Shown piece by piece: positions 46,101 through 56,109 of a DNA stretch of 64,000 bases. Position numbers and translations under genes: made by a program. The stretch covers positions 40,006 to 104,005 of the forward strand of contig JASAMV010006598.1 in the NCBI GenBank assembly GCA_030248065.1. Direction: 5' to 3'. The stretch comes from Rhynchonema sp. JSB1_4. Its lineage: Eukaryota; Nematoda; Chromadorea; Monhysterida; Xyalidae. Positions within the stretch are counted from its first letter, which is position 1; each line of letters starts with the position of its first letter. The notes beneath the pieces were generated by a model. It did no database searches and was not told where the DNA came from. It saw nothing but the letters and a program-made list of their open reading frames with translations.

Positions 46101-49100
46101 TTTTCGACCAATTTTTACTTTGTCGAGATACGTCGATATACGGAGTTTGACTTTCAGTGATGACCCCGGCCAAAGTTGGTCCCATGATGCGGGTCTGATA
46201 TGGGATCTTAACAACTCGCTAGAAAAGGGTTGAAACCCGTTTATTTTGCCTCAGAACACATAGAATTGCTTCATTTAACCACGTTTTCTTCCCAAAATGA
46301 GCGTTTTTCAATTTTTTTGGGGCATATTTTGGTCATCTGGGCGTTTAAAAAAAAACGTTTTTTTTAAAAAAAACGATTTTTTGAAAAAAAAAGTTTTTTG
46401 CCCAACCCTGGTGGTGGTACTACTGCCGGCACTACTTTACGATGTACCAAAAGGCATAAGCTATTTTTGCCGTGGCTATTGCGAGCTGGAGCTTGGAGGA
46501 TCATTCAAGCAAACACGGTAGCCCGAACCTGATTCTGTGTTTAAAATGTTGAACCTAAATCTGCGCCTAAGTTAGGCGGTCTAAGCCTGTCGTCTGACAA
46601 ATCACCCTGCTATACCAGTTTACCTGAGTGGTCAAGGTGAGCAGTGCTGTGATCGACAGTGTGATCCTTGCGGGCACAGCTGAGTAGTCAATCCAAAATG
46701 ACACCCACGATACAACGACCATCAGTCCCGGTGGCACGTACGTTTGCAGCAGATGGTACAGACCCGAACGCTTCAGATAGATCAAACCGGCCAGACGCGA
46801 GGTGTTGGCTGGAAACAGGAATTTAGCAGGGATAGGTACTGAAGATCACTGTGGGTATTGGTCGCACGATGCGCTGCGCGATCACACACAAAGAATGCAG
46901 TCAGTAAAATGTTTCAGTCCCGCAGGAATGATCTGTCTGGTGATATCTCATCTTGATCACCCGAATCTTGTTTTAACACAGCAGCGAGGTTTACTGATGC
47001 CAACTGGTTTTGACCAGCGTAAAAGTGTTCATTATAGGTAACGGACAATACGCTTTTGACAACAGTCTGAGATTAAAGCTACACAAAACCCTTGTCACGT
47101 TACATTCAATATTTACATAAACGGTCCAAACGAAAATCTTTCGAAATATATAAGTGTTTCCTGTTTTTCTTGGTCCAAGGAAACGAGCGGCCCCGTGTTA
47201 TAACTGAACTTCTAGTTGGGGTCGAGATTACAATTTCGACTCAATCACGCAGCTGAAAAAAACGTGTCAAAGTTTACCTATGGAATCTAACAACAACAAT
47301 GTTTCACATGCTCGCTGTGAGCTTTGCACGTGTGCGCTGCCAGCATGTCAATGAAACATTTCGCTATGTTTGCTGCTGAGTGTCGTGCTCGGATTAACAA
47401 GGACACATTCTTATTCTCTTTCATTAGTTTTCTGAAATCTCGACCCCAAACTGGAGTTGAGTTATAACGTGGGGTAGCTTGTTTCCTTTGACTTGCATAA
47501 AAAGGAAACACTATACTTATATACTGGGAGACAAAAAATCTCCAGACCCATTTGCGTGCCGAAGGTCGATGTTGCATAGATAATTTCTTCCAAGTATTCC
47601 ACAGTCTCCGTTTTATCGATGTAATACTGCGGCAGTTCAATGGTTGGATTGAGTTGCATTCGAATTGATTTGTTGCTTGACCATTGTAGCACACCGTGTT
47701 TGGCCGTATATTGATCTTAAATATCGTTTTGCTGATTGACACTTGCATCGAACTTGGGGATCGGATCGGATACCTATTGGACAGTTGGGAGTAAAAACAA
47801 TTGTGTGGTAAAGCGGTCGAAAAAGATTCAATTCAAAAAATAATGACCAGAAACCACGTCCACAAGAGCATCGGTGTATGCAAATATTACCTGGTCAGTC
47901 TGACTTTGAGATTGACGCCCCCACATACTAAAATTGGACAACTTTTGTGCTGGTCAAAATTTAGCATAAAAGAATTTCGTAATATCTGAAATAAACACAA
48001 AGACCAAATACAAAACACAAATTTGTGAAAACACAAATGCCGTGACCATAGGCAGATCCGATCATTCAATATCCAAGATTTTTTTGATCAAACTCCCAAG
48101 ATTGAGGCTTCATTGATGATTATCTCGGACCAGTATGACCCAGCCATATGTATGAAAAACAAAAAGTGAAAATGACATTGCTGTCAACTCACACAGTCCC
48201 ATGGCAATGTCACACCATTGTACATCGTGAGGATAGTTGGTCAGAATCAAGGGACAGGACAGCGTCAGATGGAGCCTGTGCGACAGATGCTGTATGTACT
48301 ATAGTAATGCAAAAATTTGCTCAATCTTTGATAAAACATTGGTCCAAAGGCAGATCCTATCAGATGATTACCAATAGTGCGACACTAGTGTCAATGGCAA
48401 GGTGGTATTCTTGTGACTTTTGAAACGAAAACGATACTGTCAGCAGCTTTTTGATGTTTCACCCACCTGGTGCTGTAGTAAACAGTGCCATTCGGAAACA
48501 CGACCAGTCTGAACTCGGGCGTGGTATCCGATTGATATTTGGGTTCGATCGCATTTGGGAAAAACACGATCGGCATCCAGAGCAACTTGCGATTCTTGAT
48601 TTGACGTTCGGTTTGATTTTGATGTGACAGACGTGAATCGTGCCACGACAGACTCAGGTACAGATCGACCGAGTAGGACTGTGTTTGATGGGTAGTGTTT
48701 GGTTATGATGGATGCGACCGGGTGTTCCTTATAATGATCCTCTTAACAGTGGAACCCTCTTTATGTAGTGACAAGCTTGTCTGATCCCGAATGTTATAAC
48801 TCTGTTTATAGTGGAAATTTCTTTATTAACCATTTGCCTTCTGAACGGTACCTCAACTACTGAAACCTCTCTCTTTATAGTGACGAAAATCTGGGACAGC
48901 ACGGGTCATGCACCAAAATTGATCTAGCAGTGGGCACAAATGAGAGAAAATGCGGAACTCTCTCAACCTCAAGCACCAGACTTTTGGTAACAAAAGTGAC
49001 CTGGTCCATTTATGTCACTATAAAGAGGGTTGACTTGACTGTATTTGGTCATATCGTTTTGACGCCAGACTAGACCTGTCTTGGTCACGTGACTTGTAGC

Positions 49101-49536
49101 ATATTATGCACATTGGGGATATTCCGAGACGGCACTTTTCTCAACTAACATGTTGTTATTTTAACAAGTTTATCGCCCGCTGTTGGGTCAAATTAATGAC
49201 ATCCTGTCAGTCTCGAAACATCGAAAAGTCTCACGTGACCATGGCAGGTCCGATCCTTTTAATCCAACCATGGTCGCTTCCTGGAATTCTCCAATCCTTT
49301 GCACGTTTTGACCACAAGTGATCACAAACGGCTCATCACCTGCAACGTAACAACAGAACTTTTACTAACATCTTTACATGTGTTTGCGTTTGTTTGACCA
49401 AAAACAGCCTAATTTTAAAAAGTACAGTTATTTTCACTTTACCATTAGTGGGCGGAGGCAGTTCAACAACTGCGTTATTCTCATCTGCCGAAACATAACA
49501 CCCACACAAAATTATCAACTGCAGACGAACACTCAT
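43114..49536 (-). CDS. Cys-loop ligand-gated chloride channel subunit (GluCl/GlyR type)
   Basis: Minus-strand exons: 49443-49536 (signal peptide [17 protein letters not shown]); an unresolved segment; 48467-48678 ([41 protein letters not shown]); 48193-48275 (Cys-loop [15 protein letters not shown], the exact C-x13-C spacing); 47548-47715 ([19 protein letters not shown]); 46624-46808 (M1 [21 protein letters not shown]2 [17 protein letters not shown]); 45451-45590 ([21 protein letters not shown]3); 44779-44859 and 44379-44529 (cytoplasmic loop); 43114-43251 ([21 protein letters not shown]4, stop). The PAR triplet before M2 marks anion selectivity, and M2-M3 resembles invertebrate glutamate- and glycine-gated chloride channels. 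Phases agree from 48678 to the stop. The first strand and N-terminal helix between the signal exon and 48678 were not found. Ligand is inferred only. Confidence 0.85.
43681..44069. mobile_element. hAT-type MITE, CAGTGGCGGATCCAG family, in receptor intron
   Basis: Starts CAGTGGCGGATCCAG, ends CCGGATCCGCCCTTG; perfect duplication GGCTTACG at 43673-43680 and 44070-44077. The core has GCGCGCCAAGCGCGCG. Confidence 0.92.
44078..44150. repeat. degenerate TTAGGC/AGGCCTAGGC run
   Basis: AGGCCTAGGCTTGCACTCAGG and GGGCTTAGGCTTAGGCTTCGG. Second such cluster in the window (see 6500-6572). Confidence 0.5.
44650..44733 (-). ncRNA. tRNA-like sequence (possible SINE head or tRNA pseudogene)
   Basis: The minus strand reads GCCCGCCGTTTCTAGCTCAA with TCGGTAAAGCA next, a good Pol III A-box/D-arm (TAGCTCAATCGG). 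About 50 nt downstream is GGTGTCGAGTC, an imperfect B-box. The 3' side does not pair with the 5' acceptor strand, so a functional tRNA is unlikely. Confidence 0.35.
45912..46410. mobile_element. hAT-type MITE, CAGGGTTGGGCAAAA family, copy 2
   Basis: Ends CAGGGTTGGGCAAAAAAAA and TTTTTTGCCCAACCCTG; perfect duplication GTGGTGGT at 45904-45911 and 46411-46418. Inserted in the receptor's intron between the M2 and M3 exons. Confidence 0.93.
47191..47474. mobile_element. MITE with CCCCGTGTTATAACT ends, in receptor intron
   Basis: The left end CCCCGTGTTATAACTGAACT and complement of the right end CCCCACGTTATAACTCAACT match over about 40 bp, including GTTGGGGTCGAGATT. No clear target duplication; superfamily unassigned. 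It ends 73 bases from a receptor exon (47548). Confidence 0.7.
48747..49041. mobile_element. Tc1/mariner-like MITE (CCCTCTTTATGTAGTGAC ends)
   Basis: Left AACCCTCTTTATGTAGTGAC against right GTCACTATAAAGAGGGTTGAC; the interior also has TAACTCTGTTTATAGTGG words. Related in its ends to 17621-17779. It lies in the interval where the receptor's missing N-terminal exon would be expected. Boundaries are approximate. Confidence 0.6.
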
Positions 49537-51234
49537 GGCACCGAAAAGGAATTTCAGTTCTGAAAAAGTGCATACACATTTTTGCCATGCTTATCCATAA
49601 TAATAATAACCATAAGCACAAGAACCTCTACAAAATTGAACATACCTACTGCAAGGATAATAGCGCTGCTGTGGCTTGGAGTCAGCTTCCGCTTGGGCGC
49701 CACGCAATGCAGGTTGAATTATGAGACCAAAATGGACTCCTCCACGGACGCGCTGGTTTTACTACCACGACCTTCGGAACAACGTTGGCCTATTTTCCAT
49801 GGAGGTGACGTGACATTTTGGATTGTGGGTACTTTGGTATTTCCAGACAATGCTGAGTATTTCGACTATTTCAGCTTGTTTACAGTATAACAGTTCGTAC
49901 ACTCAGCAGGCAACTATAATAAATCACTACTTTGCCGGTTGGGGTAGGAACTTCAGCTATAATTACATGTACATGTATGTAGTGGTCTCGCAACCCTAAG
50001 TAAGTTTACGCTGTTAAGGTTCAATAACAAAGCTTGAACAATTTTATCCCCAGAAACGGCTGCTGGCGGTGGACATACATAAATACGGGTTTCAGGACAA
50101 TAGGCAATTTTTGTTTATGTGATAATCTGTGTCCATTGTATCAAGAATTTTTTTTCAAAATAAACTCTGGTAGGGGCTGCCATAATCATTGACCACCGAA
50201 TGACCACATGAAGTGTAAAAAACTACAAACAAAACACAACAATAAAACTACCACAGTCTGACATTCAACGATACATACTAATTTTACTAACGTATCGTAA
50301 TTACACTGACGCCAGTCATCAATCAGGTTGGGCTGGGACACTTGCGGTAATTATATTTTGCATGACATGTATTGCGTTTGCGATCACAAAAGTTGCACAG
50401 AGTAAAAGTAAAAAAACCCGTTACTCCTAACCGACGAAGTTTCGTTGCGCTTTTTCTATCTTTTTCCGCTGCTCTGGCTGATTGCCTTGTCAATGATGAC
50501 ATGACATAAAGACAAGAAAAATGGAAGCGAGTTTTGGACGGTAACAGTGCCAGTAATGTGACCCTCTCGATGTTGTCCAAAATTGAATGATAAAAAGGGG
50601 GTAAAACACGATCCATCAAGTGGATAGGACGAGATATGACCATCGGTGTTTGACCACGATGAGTTCGTACGCAGCGGTGTTAAGAAACCCTAAAATGAAC
50701 GTCTTTTACATTATAGTCAAACGAGTGGCTCCCGCAAATCTCTAAATATCATTGATGCAGAAATCGCACGTTTGTCAATCAAGGCAGGTCCGATCACCAA
50801 GTTTTGTATCGGTCCTGTATCCACACTGAAATCAATCAAAACGTTTTCCTGAAAATTATGAGAAAACACTACTCCGGAGTATTTGCGAATCAATTTGGAA
50901 GCGGAGCGCTTCGCAGAAACACTTTCAATAGTGTTTTTTTCACTCCAAAAAGTGTTGTTTTTCGTCAGAGTGTTTTCAAACCACTACAAATCAAAGCCCT
51001 AACCACACACTGCTGAGCTGGCTATCAGCTCGTTTTGGTGCGATAAAAAACATGTTTATAGCTTCGATAGAATACTCGCTTGAATGTGTCTCAGCATGAA
51101 CAGGCCTGAATTCTTGGTAAATACTGGTTGTTCATCCTCCAAAGGGCAACTTCACCTTTTGAGTGCCCTTCTTTTACATTGCCAGTTAGCGGCCAGCTAT
51201 TGCGTTAGTAACTCATAAAACCAAAAACAATGGT
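49537..51234. other. intergenic, no gene recognised
   Basis: The 5' flank of the receptor gene (minus sense). Small frames exist on both strands (for example minus 50323-50643) but show no domain, signal peptide or splice pattern. A copy of the GGCAGGTCCGATC word lies near 50784. Confidence 0.35.
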
Positions 51235-51568
51235 GGGAAATTTACGGGAAATATCTGTTTTCGGCGAGAAATTTACGGGAAATTCCTATTTTCAGCGGGA
51301 AATTTAATGGAAATTCCTATTTTCCGCGGGAAATCTGCGGGAAATATCACCATTTCCCGCGGGAAATTTCCCGTTTTCCCGCATTTCCCGCGGGAAATAG
51401 GCCTTTTCCCGCAATTTCCCGTCCTTCAAAATTCTGAAAACCATTTCCCGCGACATTTCCCGTCCTTCAAAATTCCAAACTTCCATTTCCCGTTAGAATT
51501 CCCGGACCCTTGGGGAAAACGGGAAATTTCTCCAACTTTTCCCGTCCTTCAAAAAAAATTTCCCGCGC
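51235..51568. repeat. array of GGGAAAT / ATTTCCC words
   Basis: Irregular repeats of GCGGGAAATTTACGG, AATTCCTATTTTC and the inverse TTTCCCGCGGGAAA, forming many small palindromes. It is likely a transposon interior, but no termini could be fixed. Confidence 0.6.
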
Positions 51569-51587
51569 GAGCCCTACCCCAGGGCCG

Positions 51588-51735
51588 TTTCCCAGGAAGG
51601 CTCATTATGTATGACTGGATTCCGTTTAATCCGTTTTATTTTCAAATTCATAATGAGTCTTCCCCCAACACGCAAAAATCCGTTTAATCCGGTTAATCCG
51701 TTTAATCCGTTTTATTGATAATGAGTCTTCCCGGC
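51588..51735. repeat. CCGTTTAATCCG repeats with AAGACTCATTAT ends
   Basis: GGAAGGCTCATTATG at the left and CATAATGAGTCTTCCC / GATAATGAGTCTTCCC at 51647-51664 and 51716-51732, with CCGTTTAATCCGTTTTATT repeated between. Probably a small inverted-repeat element with a duplicated right half. Confidence 0.5.
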
Positions 51736-52176
51736 ACGCAATATTTTACATCCATCCTTTATCATTTTCGTTCATTGTTCCAAGCTGCATTCTTGTGAGC
51801 GTAGGCACCACAAAACTTCGGCGCACAACCGGCCACCGTAACCCAGTAGCGAGTAAAATAGCAACGCACGCTGAACGGCACGCGTTATTCTCTTTTCACA
51901 CCAGAGGTCGCAAAAGACTAGAGGTCGCAATGGCCCGGCCCGAGCCCCCAAATCTCCGGCCCGGCCCGGCCCGGCCCGACCCGTACCCCCAAATCTCCGG
52001 CCCGGCCCGGCCCGAACCCCCAAATCTCCGGCCCGGCCCGGCCCGAATTTTTGGCTCAGATTTTGACCCAATTTTTGTCATGATTTTTGCGATATTTGAA
52101 TCTATTTTTTTGGTTGAAAATTCATTGTTTTCCATTGAAAAAGTCGCCAGATAGACAATACCAATGGTGTGGCTGG

Positions 52177-52569
52177 CAGTGTAGTTCCTGGTCCGGAGGG
52201 GGAGATAGCGGACCCCCCGTTTTTTTCGGAGGGGGAGATAGTGTACCTTCGAGAGGGGGGAAGGGGGGGAAGACCCAAATTCGGGAAAAAGTCACTTTTT
52301 GAGGTAGAAAATTTGACCTATTTTTGCCCCTTTTTGGAAAAAATTCTTCATAAAAAGGGCATTTTGGCGACTTTTGAGAACATTGACCTAAAAATCACAC
52401 ATTTTTGGTACAAAAATGCCCATTTCAGGCCTAAAAATGCCTATTTTAGGCAAAAATTGGGGGAGATGAGATAGTGTACCCGGAGGGGGAGATAGGGGGA
52501 TAGTGTACCACCTGAGGGGGAGATAGCGTACCCGAGGGGGGACCCCCCTCCCCCCCAGGAACTACACTG
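52177..52569. mobile_element. hAT-type MITE, CAGTGTAGTTCCTGG family, subterminal word GGGGGAGATAGCGTACC
   Basis: Ends CAGTGTAGTTCCTGG and CCAGGAACTACACTG. The left duplication GTGGCTGG is at 52169-52176; the right one is GTG at 52570-52572, interrupted by the next element, and reads complete at 53055-53062. Confidence 0.92.
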
Positions 52570-52572
52570 GTG

Positions 52573-53049
52573 CAGTGTAGTACTTGGTCAGGGTGTTGAC
52601 GATAGATAGATTGGGACCCGAAATGTGTTGACGATAGATAGATGACCCAAGTCCGAAATCTGGGGGGGGGGTCGACCCAAACTTGTTGACGATAGATAGA
52701 TGGTGGGGGGGGTCGCCAAAAATCAAGGTATAGTATGGTGTCCTAAGTAGGTAATAATGTGTAAATATTAATGAAAATGTACTTAGATGTACTAAATCCG
52801 CGCGTAGCGCGCGATTTTTTGCCTATTTGGGACAAAAAATACCGATTTTGAGCCATTTTGAGGCAAAAATGCCCATTTTGGGGTCGAAATGTGTTGACGA
52901 TAGATAGATTGTTCCCAGAATTTGTTGACGATAGATAGATTTGTCCATAAGTGTTGACGATAGATAGATGAAATCAAAAAGTGTTGACGATAGATAGATG
53001 AATTTGGGGGGGACCCCCCCCCCCCCCCCCCCCCCCAAGTACTACCCTG
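52573..53049. mobile_element. hAT-type MITE, CAGTGTAGTACTTGG family, copy 3
   Basis: Perfect duplication CACTGGTG at 52565-52572 and 53050-53057, which includes the last bases of the previous element. Seven GTTGACGATAGATAGAT copies (3 + 4) and core CGCGCGTAGCGCGCG at 52800-52814. Confidence 0.93.
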
Positions 53050-53118
53050 CACTGGTGGCTGGGCGCTGGGGGGTGGGGGTCCCCCCTAGGTACAGTAGGT
53101 AGGTAAGGTAGATGACGC

Positions 53119-53959
53119 CAGTGTAGTTCCTGGGGGGGGGAGGGGGGGTCCCCCCCCCCCTCGGGTACGCTATCTCCCCCTCGGGTGGTACACTATCCCC
53201 CTATCTCCCCCTCCGGGTACACTATCTCCCCCAATTTTTGCCTAAAATGGCCATTTTTAGGCCTAAAATGGGCATTTTTAGGCCTAAAATGTGCGATTTT
53301 CAGGTCAATGTTCTCAAAAGTCGCCAAAATACCCTTTTTATGAAGAATTTTTTCGAAAAAGGGGCAAAAATAGGTCAAATTTTCTACCTCAAAAAGTGAC
53401 TTTTTCCCGAATTTGGGTCTTCCCCCCCCAGTGTGGTGGCAGGCCAATCGACCCAAGATACCCTAGGGGGGGGGAAGGTTTCGGACTTACTCGAGATACC
53501 CCCCAGAGGCTACACAAGATACCCCTATGGTCCGTCAAAAGGCGAAAAAAGGCCGTTTTTTGCATGCAATTTTACTGCAAAATTGGCCTAAAAATGGGTA
53601 TTTTTTGACATTTTTGCCGAAAATTGGCCTAAAATGACCATTTTTGGGTGTCTGCGCGCGGAGCGCGCGATTTTTGGGGGTCCCGAGGTCGAAAAACACC
53701 TATTTTTGCCTTTGAAAACCATAAATCTACTTACTCGAGATACCCTTTGGGGTCGGCTCGAGATAGATACCCTTCCCCCCCCATCCCCCCCCCTAAGGGT
53801 TGACTCGAGATAGATACCCCTTAGGGGGGGAATCCCCCCCAATCCCCCCCAGCCACTACAGTGTCCCCCCCCCCTTCCCCCCCACGGGGGTACACTAAAA
53901 CCCCCGCCGAAAAAAACGGGGGGGCCGCTATCTCCCCCTCCGGACCAGGAACTACACTG
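53119..53959. mobile_element. hAT-type MITE, CAGTGTAGTTCCTGG family, interrupted
   Basis: Perfect duplication GATGACGC at 53111-53118 and 53960-53967. Subterminal words GTACACTATCTCCCC; opposite orientation to 52177-52569. Split by the element at 53429-53863. Confidence 0.92.
53429..53863. mobile_element. hAT-type MITE, CAGTGTGGTGGCAGG family, copy 3
   Basis: Starts CAGTGTGGTGGCAGG, ends CAGCCACTACAGTG; duplication TCCCCCCC at 53421-53428 and 53864-53871. Core GCGCGCGGAGCGCGCG. Innermost level of the nest. Confidence 0.9.
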
Positions 53960-54655
53960 GATGACGCCCTGACGCGCCATCCTGGTACAGTAGGTAGGTC
54001 GCCGCCCCCCGGCTGGTACAGCAGGTTGCTATTTTTGGCTTAAAATGGTATAAAATCGATATTTTTCACTCCAAATAATCGAAAACCCGAAATTGGTTTC
54101 GTTTGTGCTGGTTTGGTTCCGGTTCGTTTGTCTTTCTGTTTTATTTTCTTGCATTTTGCCATTCTCGCTACTTTGGGTGTGTCCTGATCAGTGTTTGGTC
54201 TTTGCGTGTAGCAAACAGATAAAATCTTGAATCTTGAATTGAAAAATCGCGCGCTGCGCGCGAAATGAGGGTTTTAGAGCACATTTTCATCTAAATTTAG
54301 ACATAAAAAAATTTGTTCCCCCCCCCCAAGCTCGGCCGGTACAGTAGGTTGATTGCACGCCTGGGTAGCCACACCACTGGACAATACTGATCACTTACTT
54401 GCTGAATCCGTCAGAAATTTTAGTATTTTTGACAAAAAAATCCTACTTTTTCAGTAAAATAAGTCACTTCAGAAGCTTCGGGCCGGGGTGCCCGGCCCGG
54501 TCCGGCCCGACCCTCCAAATCTCCGGCCCGGCCCGAGACAAAAGCCCAAAATCGCGGCCCGGCCCGGCGATTGCGACCTCTGTTTCACACACTTTTACTT
54601 TTTCCAAAATTCAACTGCCGCATTGTCGGAAATAGAACCCCGGGCGTCTTCTTTT

Positions 54656-54735
54656 ACCAACCCTGTTTTGGGCTTGGAGGCTGTATTCCGGAGGGCTCTA
54701 TTTCGAAAAGGGCTCTATTATTTCACGGCCCAAAA
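54656..54735. repeat. fragment of the mariner-like GGCTCTATT element
   Basis: GGCTGTATTCCGGAGGGCTC and AAAGGGCTCTATTATTTCAC match the body of the composite at 6246-10995. No ends. Confidence 0.55.
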
Positions 54736-54762
54736 TCTAAAAGAATTGGTCCCAGCCCAGAA

Positions 54763-54789
54763 CAGAGGCCGGCCCGATTGCGACCTCTG
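54763..54789. mobile_element. 27-bp remnant hAT-type element (CAGAGG family)
   Basis: CAGAGGCCGGCCCGATTGCG followed by ACCTCTG. Perfect duplication GCCCAGAA at 54755-54762 and 54790-54797. It is essentially one right end plus the six terminal bases of the left end. Confidence 0.85.
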
Positions 54790-54797
54790 GCCCAGAA

Positions 54798-55253
54798 CTA
54801 AAATGGCGCTGGAAAGTGAAAGGTGCTTTGAGAGGACATCATATCACTTTGTTCATGCTCATACAACAAGCCTGCATGTTCCCCTGATCACACAACCACA
54901 TGACAAGTGACAAAAACTCGGGTTTTTTCAGAAAGTGCTTCCTTAATTTTAGCAAAGTTTTAGTTTTGTGTTTCTCTCGGCTTTTAATTGATTGTGCTTC
55001 CATTTTTTTGTCTCAACTTGAATTGAGTTTTGTTTTCAACATCAGAGATTCCGCATAAATACGTACCTAGGCAGCTGCAAACGTCCCCGCGCAAAAGTTT
55101 CACTAAACTTGGCTTCACTTTGATTGGACTTGTTGGACAAAAGCAACGACAAGTGAAATCAAGCTAGCTAACCCGGGTTCATTCAACCGACCTGCTGTGC
55201 GCCACAGGAATAAATACGAGAGGACTATTGTTTGACCTTATCACAACAACACA
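54798..55253. other. 5' flank of the Quiver/Ly6-like gene
   Basis: Unique sequence. GAATAAATACG at about 55208-55218 is a weak TATA-like word about 40 bases before the ATG. Nothing else is recognised. Confidence 0.3.
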
Positions 55254-56109
55254 ATGGCATCCATACTGCACAAAACTGCTACGGTCACGTTGGTTCTTGC
55301 GATCTTGGCCGCCGTGAGTTAAAATTCTTGATTTAATTTTTGTGATTTTGAGCGTTTTTTGAAAAGGAGAACCCCAATTTCAGCAGTTCAATGTATTCGA
55401 AGCGATCAAATGCCTGAAGTGCAATTCAAAGCTAGACGATTGGTGCGACGATGCGGAAGAGATTGGCAAGTTGGTTAACGACAAGGACAACGTTCCGGCT
55501 GATAAAATGGAGGAATGCGACAAAGACAATGCGAGTGATGGAGTTGAGGCCGTCGTCGAGCACTGCCGAAAGATTGAGCAGCATATCGAGAGTGTACGTG
55601 TCTTGTTTTATTTATTTCCGTGCTCGTTTTTGTCTCACGTTTCCAAAAATTCTCATCAAGCCCGGCCCATACCCAGCCGAGCTTTAATTCAACCACAAAA
55701 TATAGATTCATTGACATTTGTCTCTTCTAATATTGTATGACCAGCGCCAAACAAGCAATTAACGAATTAACCAATAAAAAATTGGGACACTACGTACGCC
55801 TGTCAGATACCACATCACTTCATTGTTATTTTTTTTCAAAATTCGCCTTCCACCTTGAAGTGGTAAGTAGAATAAGAAATTGCACTATTACGTCGAATTG
55901 CAATGCAGGTATCGGACGACGTACGCATCATCCGCGAGTGCGCGTACACGGGCAATGTGGTCGACGGACAGAAACGCACGGGCAACAAAGGCATTCGAAT
56001 CTTCTATTATCAATGTGACGAGGATTTCTGCAACCCCGCCCCCATTGTTCGACCCATTGGTCTGCTCACAAGCCTGGTCGCGCTCGTTGGAGCGTACATG
56101 GCTCTGTAG
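55254..56109 (+). CDS. Quiver/sleepless-like Ly6-fold GPI-anchored protein
   Basis: Exons 55254-55313, 55384-55593 and 55909-56109 join in phase 0 to 471 nt (156 aa). Residues 1-20 form a signal peptide (MASILHKTATVTLVLAILAA). The mature part begins IKCLKCNSK and has DWCDD, MEECDK, EHCRK, RECAYTG, FYYQCDEDFCN; the final CDxDxCN is the usual end of the Ly6/three-finger fold. A hydrophobic tail (GLLTSLVALVGAYMAL) without a cytoplasmic end fits GPI attachment. In insects such proteins tune potassium channels and nicotinic receptors; here that role is only by analogy. Long acidic first loop. Donors GTGAGT and GTACGT, acceptors TTTCAG and TGCAG. Confidence 0.85.

Larger units (their letters stand above)
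52162..54379. mobile_element. hAT-type MITE, CAGTGGTGTGGCTACC family, second nesting level
   Basis: The left end CAATGGTGTGGCTGG (one change) and right end GGTAGCCACACCACTG; perfect duplication GACAATAC at 52154-52161 and 54380-54387. The host without insertion reads GCCTATCTGGCGAC next to AGTATT in the copy at 39433-39798. The family word is GGTACAGTAGGTAGGT; the core has GCGCGCTGCGCGCG at 54246-54263. Confidence 0.92.
51902..54582. mobile_element. hAT-type MITE, GC-rich CAGAGGTCGCAA family, carrying four further elements inside
   Basis: Starts CAGAGGTCGCA, ends GCGATTGCGACCTCTG; perfect duplication TTTCACAC at 51894-51901 and 54583-54590. Its own sequence is only 51902-52161 and 54388-54582 (reverse orientation to 39433-39798); the rest is inserted DNA. 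The left terminus contains a short internal repeat of AGAGGTCGCAA. Confidence 0.93.

Noticed and set aside
50323..50643. 106-codon minus-strand frame
   Set aside because: No signal, domain, splice sites or conserved pattern recognised; may be chance.
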